A DNA stretch of 64,000 bases, from contig CP173058.1 of the NCBI GenBank assembly GCA_044772875.1, forward strand, positions 1,116,001 to 1,180,000, in the 5' to 3' direction. This DNA comes from Morganella morganii_D. Lineage in GTDB: Bacteria; Pseudomonadota; Gammaproteobacteria; Enterobacterales; Enterobacteriaceae. Shown here piece after piece: positions 61,006 to 64,000 of this stretch (the first letter of the stretch is position 1; the number at the start of each line of letters is the position of its first letter). Both the position numbers and the translations under genes were made by a program. A model generated the notes under the pieces. The model had not been told where the DNA came from. It did not search any database and was given only the letters and a program-made list of their open reading frames with translations.

Positions 61006-61125
61006 ATGGGTAACAAACACGGATTAGTATTTCTCGAGCAGACGGTAAAAGGTATATTCAGGGTATTACTCGCCGTCGTTGTAATTGTGTTTTTGCTCTC
61101 GGTTATTTTATTTTCTGCACTTTGA
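61006..61125 (+). CDS. Possible small membrane protein (39 aa)
   Basis: A frame of 39 codons from ATG 61006. Residues 17-39 are a continuous hydrophobic helix (GIFRVLLAVVVIVFLLSVIL), the first 16 residues are polar. This is the plan of single-span small proteins missed by gene finders. The ribosome site (GAAAGAG) is weak and close, so translation is uncertain. Confidence 0.4.
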   Translation: MGNKHGLVFLEQTVKGIFRVLLAVVVIVFLLSVILFSAL

Positions 61126-61369
61126 AAACAGTCTGTTTCAGTCGTCTGCTCTGAACTGAAAATAAGTGTTTAATTCTGTTTTTCTATGTGGGCAAGGTAT
61201 TTTCGTTGTTATGTTTTATAATTCCGTTGCTATCCGGAGTTAATTACCGGATAGCAATGGATGCTCCTGAAGATAAGCATTAATATTGTACTGACGAACC
61301 GTCCGCATAGGCACTGTTATCCCCGGGTAAGATGAGTTGCGGGAAAAAAGAAAGGCGGGATGATAAAAT

Positions 61370-61397
61370 AAAACAGTACGGCAAACCGTACTGTTTT
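61370..61397 (-). terminator. Terminator of the VWA gene
   Basis: A 12-bp perfect stem AAAACAGTACGG / CCGTACTGTTTT with loop CAAA, T-rich on both strands. It lies 24 bp past the stop of the minus-strand VWA gene. Confidence 0.85.
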
Positions 61398-61421
61398 GGT
61401 AAATCAATAAGCATTGTTTTG

Positions 61422-62159
61422 TTATTTTTCACTGCGTTCGTTGTTATCTTTTTCGACGTCAGCTTTCCAGTCTGAGGTAATCGGTTTTGATTGCTGTTTC
61501 ACTTCAACGGCTTTATTTACGGCTTCATACGCTTTGTCGTAACCGGCTTTATCCTGGACATAGCCGGTGGCGTTGGAACTCTTAATGCCGATATTACCGG
61601 CTTCCCCGATTGCGTCAATATTGGCACCGAGGAAAATGAAGTCCCACTTATCTTCTTTTTCCGCAGAATTAATCATTGATTTAATCTTATCCCAGCTGTA
61701 TTTGCGGCTGCTGTTTTCTTCTCCGTCTGTGATAATTACAAATAACACATTATTGTTTTTGGTAATTTTGCGATTTTCACGGATTTTTTCAATGGTAATA
61801 CCGACAGCGTCCAGTAATGCGGTATTACCGCCGGCAACATAATCATCCGGAGTCAGGTTTTTGACTTTACTGATAGGCTCACGGTTATACAGTGTGTTGT
61901 TTTCGTGGTTGAATAAAATTGTTGTGACGTAAATATTTCCCTCTTTTTTGCGGTTTTCCGCAAGAACGGAGTTATAACCACCGATTGTGTCCTGTTCAAA
62001 ACCGGACATCGAACCGCTTTTATCCAAAACAAAGACCAAATCCAGATCAGCCGGTACTGTTTTTTCCGGTACCACCGGTTTGATTTCTGCCGCCGCAAAC
62101 AGCGAGGCGGAAAATAACAGCAGGAGTGGTGCAATAAAGGTGCGTGAGAGTCTGAACAT
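61422..62159 (-). CDS. Secreted von Willebrand factor A domain protein
   Basis: A 245-aa protein with signal peptide (residues 1-23) and a VWA domain. The metal-ion site DKSGS (residues 46-50) is complete, with the Thr in AGGNTALLDAVG and the Asp in FVIITDGEENSS. The C-terminal 40 residues are charged. VWA domains bind protein partners through Mg2+. No partner gene (AAA ATPase or pilus genes) is adjacent, so the role in the periplasm is unknown. Confidence 0.85.
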   Translation of the reverse strand: MFRLSRTFIAPLLLLFSASLFAAAEIKPVVPEKTVPADLDLVFVLDKSGSMSGFEQDTIGGYNSVLAENRKKEGNIYVTTILFNHENNTLYNREPISKVKNLTPDDYVAGGNTALLDAVGITIEKIRENRKITKNNNVLFVIITDGEENSSRKYSWDKIKSMINSAEKEDKWDFIFLGANIDAIGEAGNIGIKSSNATGYVQDKAGYDKAYEAVNKAVEVKQQSKPITSDWKADVEKDNNERSEK

Positions 62160-62243
62160 AGATATTCCTTATACTATTTCTGGCGGGGTAACACGATGGG
62201 TAATGATGCATTCTGATGTGAACAAAAAATATTCACAGCAGAT

Positions 62244-62465
62244 TTATCTGATTAGCGGATCACACCTCTTTTTCCGTCCGCTGTAAAATGACAGCGAGAT
62301 GACGGGGGGGCCTGATGCCGGTACAGATAACGGGAAACATCGTCTTCCCATGCCCGGCTGCGGGGAAGTGCGTTCCTGCAAATTACGGGCGAAGTAACGG
62401 CACCACTGCGGAGTGTGCCATTGCTGATAATCATCAATTTTATCCTGCCACCAGTAGGTTTTCAT
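62244..62465 (-). CDS. Doubtful small hypothetical protein
   Basis: A frame of 73 codons from ATG 62465 starts MKTYWWQDKIDDYQQWHTPQ, which looks protein-like, but the second half is Pro/Arg/Ser-rich and less convincing. GAGGCG lies upstream. It is divergent from rlmA. The first half might be a real gene whose end has shifted frame. Confidence 0.35.
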   Translation of the reverse strand: MKTYWWQDKIDDYQQWHTPQWCRYFARNLQERTSPQPGMGRRCFPLSVPASGPPVISLSFYSGRKKRCDPLIR

Positions 62466-62547
62466 GGTATGGTTTCGCCTCATATTTTTCGTCACCGGCA
62501 CAGGCTGTTGCCGGTTGCACCCTTACATTATTTCATAGTGAATGATT

Positions 62548-63363
62548 ATGTCTTACCAATGTCCGCTTTGCCAGCACCCGCTGACACGCCGTTCCGGCAG
62601 TTACAGCTGCGAAAATCACCATCAGTTCGATCTCGCGAAAGAGGGGTATATCAATCTCCTGCCTGTCCAGTTTAAACGTTCAAAAGAACCGGGTGACAGT
62701 AAAGAGATGATGCAGGCACGCCGGGTATTTCTGGATAATCATCATTACCGCCCGATGCGGGATCAGGTGATTGCTGCGTTTGAACAGTATTTACCGGCAC
62801 AGGCGGAGCAGGTGCTGGATATCGGCTGCGGTGAGGGGTATTACACCGGCGCACTGGCGGAAAATCTCGTGGCACGGCAGGTTATTGTTTACGGGCTGGA
62901 TGTGGCGAAAGTTGCCGTCCGGTACGGGGCCAGACGTTATCCGCAGGTCAGTTTCTGTGTGGCATCCAGTCAGCGGCTGCCGTTTGAGGATAGCAGTCTT
63001 GATGGTGTACTGCGGATCTATGCGCCGTGTAATCCGGACGAGTTAACCCGTGTGGTAAAACCGGGCGGTATTGTCATTACAGTGACCCCGGGGCCGCGTC
63101 ATCTGTATCAGCTGAAATCACTTATCTATGATGAAGTGCATCTGCATCCGCTGAAAGAAGAACATTTCCCGGGATTCAATCCGGCGGAAGAGCAGCAGGT
63201 GGCTTATCCGATGGTACTGAACGGCACAGATGCACTCGCACTGCTCTCCATGACACCGTTTGCCTGGAAAGCGACGGACGCTGCCAGAAATCAGCTGGCG
63301 GCAGAAACCGCCTTTTCCTGTGAAACCGATTTTCTGATCCGGGTATACCGCCGGGAAAAATAA
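62548..63363 (+). CDS. rlmA: 23S rRNA (guanine-745-N1)-methyltransferase
   Basis: A 271-aa enzyme. N-terminal zinc site Cys5, Cys8, Cys21, His25 (CPLC ... CENHH), then INLLPVQFKRSKEPGDSKEM, the SAM motif VLDIGCGEGYYTGALAENL and RIYAPCNPDELTRVVKPGG. These match RlmA closely. It methylates G745 in helix 35 of 23S rRNA using SAM. Start is the Met at 62548 (MSYQCPLC). It converges with mntP. Confidence 0.93.
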   Translation: MSYQCPLCQHPLTRRSGSYSCENHHQFDLAKEGYINLLPVQFKRSKEPGDSKEMMQARRVFLDNHHYRPMRDQVIAAFEQYLPAQAEQVLDIGCGEGYYTGALAENLVARQVIVYGLDVAKVAVRYGARRYPQVSFCVASSQRLPFEDSSLDGVLRIYAPCNPDELTRVVKPGGIVITVTPGPRHLYQLKSLIYDEVHLHPLKEEHFPGFNPAEEQQVAYPMVLNGTDALALLSMTPFAWKATDAARNQLAAETAFSCETDFLIRVYRREK

Positions 63364-63378
63364 TTCAGATTCATAAAT

Positions 63379-63401
63379 AAAAAGACCCGCGTGAGCGGGT
63401 C
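63379..63401 (-). terminator. Terminator between rlmA and mntP
   Basis: Stem GACCCGC / GCGGGTC (63384-63390 and 63395-63401), loop GTGA; on the minus strand it is followed by TTTTT. It serves mntP. Confidence 0.8.
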
Positions 63402-63412
63402 ATCAGAACGGG

Positions 63413-63982
63413 TTAACCAATATGTTCATACAGAATGGTAAATCCGATAAGGATCAGCACAATCCCGCCGATAATTTCAGCCCGTTTGCCCAGCATCGGG
63501 CCGATATAACGGCCGAGGATCATCCCGGTGGTGGCCATAATCATGGTCATCAGCCCGATAGTCATTGCGGTATGCACAATATTGACTTCCAGGAACGCAA
63601 GGCCGACACCAATGGCCATGGCATCCAGGCTGGTGGCAACGGCTGTGGTGGCCAGATGTAATGCGCTGTGGCGCTGTGGTTTTTCATGGCGGATGCAGCA
63701 GTCATCACCGGCGGTGACACTGCTGTAGATCATGCGTGCACCGAGAATAAACAGCAGTGAGAAGGCAATCCAGTGATCCCATTCCATCACGTAGCGGCTG
63801 GCGTAAATACCAATAACCCAGCCGATAAGCGGCGTCAGGGCTTCAATTACACCAAAGATAAATCCGGTACGCAGTGCTTCACGTAAAGGTGGTTTATGCA
63901 GAGTAGCGCCTTTGCAGACTGCAACGGCGAAGGCATCCATAGACAGGGCCAGGGCAAGGACGAGGGTGGCGTAAAAACTCAT
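63413..63982 (-). CDS. mntP: Manganese efflux pump MntP
   Basis: A 189-aa protein with six membrane segments and the two internal repeats of MntP: LALSMDAFAVAVCKGATLHK and TAVATSLDAMAIGVGLAFLE, each with the conserved Asp needed for Mn2+ transport. It exports manganese from the cytoplasm. The leader, where relatives carry a manganese riboswitch (yybP-ykoY), lies beyond the right edge and cannot be seen. Confidence 0.95.
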   Translation of the reverse strand: MSFYATLVLALALSMDAFAVAVCKGATLHKPPLREALRTGFIFGVIEALTPLIGWVIGIYASRYVMEWDHWIAFSLLFILGARMIYSSVTAGDDCCIRHEKPQRHSALHLATTAVATSLDAMAIGVGLAFLEVNIVHTAMTIGLMTMIMATTGMILGRYIGPMLGKRAEIIGGIVLILIGFTILYEHIG

Positions 63983-64000
63983 AAACTCAGTCTCGGTCGG

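Larger units (their letters stand above)
60773..61421. other. Gene-poor interval
   Basis: About 650 bp with low coding signal. It contains two copies of an AAAATAAAATGAACAA-like string (near 60835 and 60969), one small membrane-protein frame (61006-61125, listed separately) and the terminator of the VWA gene at its right end. No other gene is supported. Confidence 0.5.

Overview
The window comes from a gammaproteobacterium of the order Enterobacterales. The xseA / guaB-guaA block, rlmA next to mntP, ptrB, osmB, yddG, uspF and a YbdG-type channel read like Morganellaceae, most likely Morganella. The genus is my inference from protein similarity recalled from memory; no search was run. No rRNA gene, intact tRNA gene or CRISPR array was seen.

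Bases 1 to about 27.9 kb are the right-hand part of a temperate phage with a contractile tail; the integrase end lies left of the window. The order is a VapE-like replication ATPase (cut by the window edge), a cluster of nine 9-bp repeats resembling an origin, antiterminator Q, an insertion sequence with an SH3 passenger gene, a dif-like Xer site, a hicAB toxin-antitoxin pair, the lysis cassette (holin, SAR endolysin, nested spanins), terminase, portal, head genes, connectors, DUF3383 sheath, tube, chaperone with a probable frameshift, tape measure, baseplate and tail fibre. Two AT-rich cargo genes stand out: an unknown protein between the terminase subunits and a GT32 glycosyltransferase after the tail fibre. 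An 18-bp match to the anticodon arm of tRNA-Leu(UAA) at 27.87 kb is a candidate attachment core.

From 28.0 to 31.3 kb are scraps of one or more other prophages: a DinI-like gene pair under a LexA box, the tail end of an integrase, an S24 repressor with an internal deletion and a frameshifted cro. They are interleaved with uspF, a small YmgB-like gene and a DUF3024 gene.

From 31.5 to 64 kb is ordinary chromosome: amino-acid racemase, DUF1287 protein, osmB, a GT9 heptosyltransferase-like gene, yddG, mechanosensitive channel, HdeD-like protein, an azlCD exporter with a divergent XRE-cupin regulator, a two-component system, MBL hydrolase, FMN reductase, oligopeptidase B, xseA, guaBA, a three-gene set (YcaC-like hydrolase, amidohydrolase, MFS exporter), a VWA protein, rlmA and mntP. 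An AT-rich island at 54.4-55.9 kb carries a small HExxH metalloprotease followed by two paralogous lipoproteins, which looks like an orphan effector with duplicated immunity genes.
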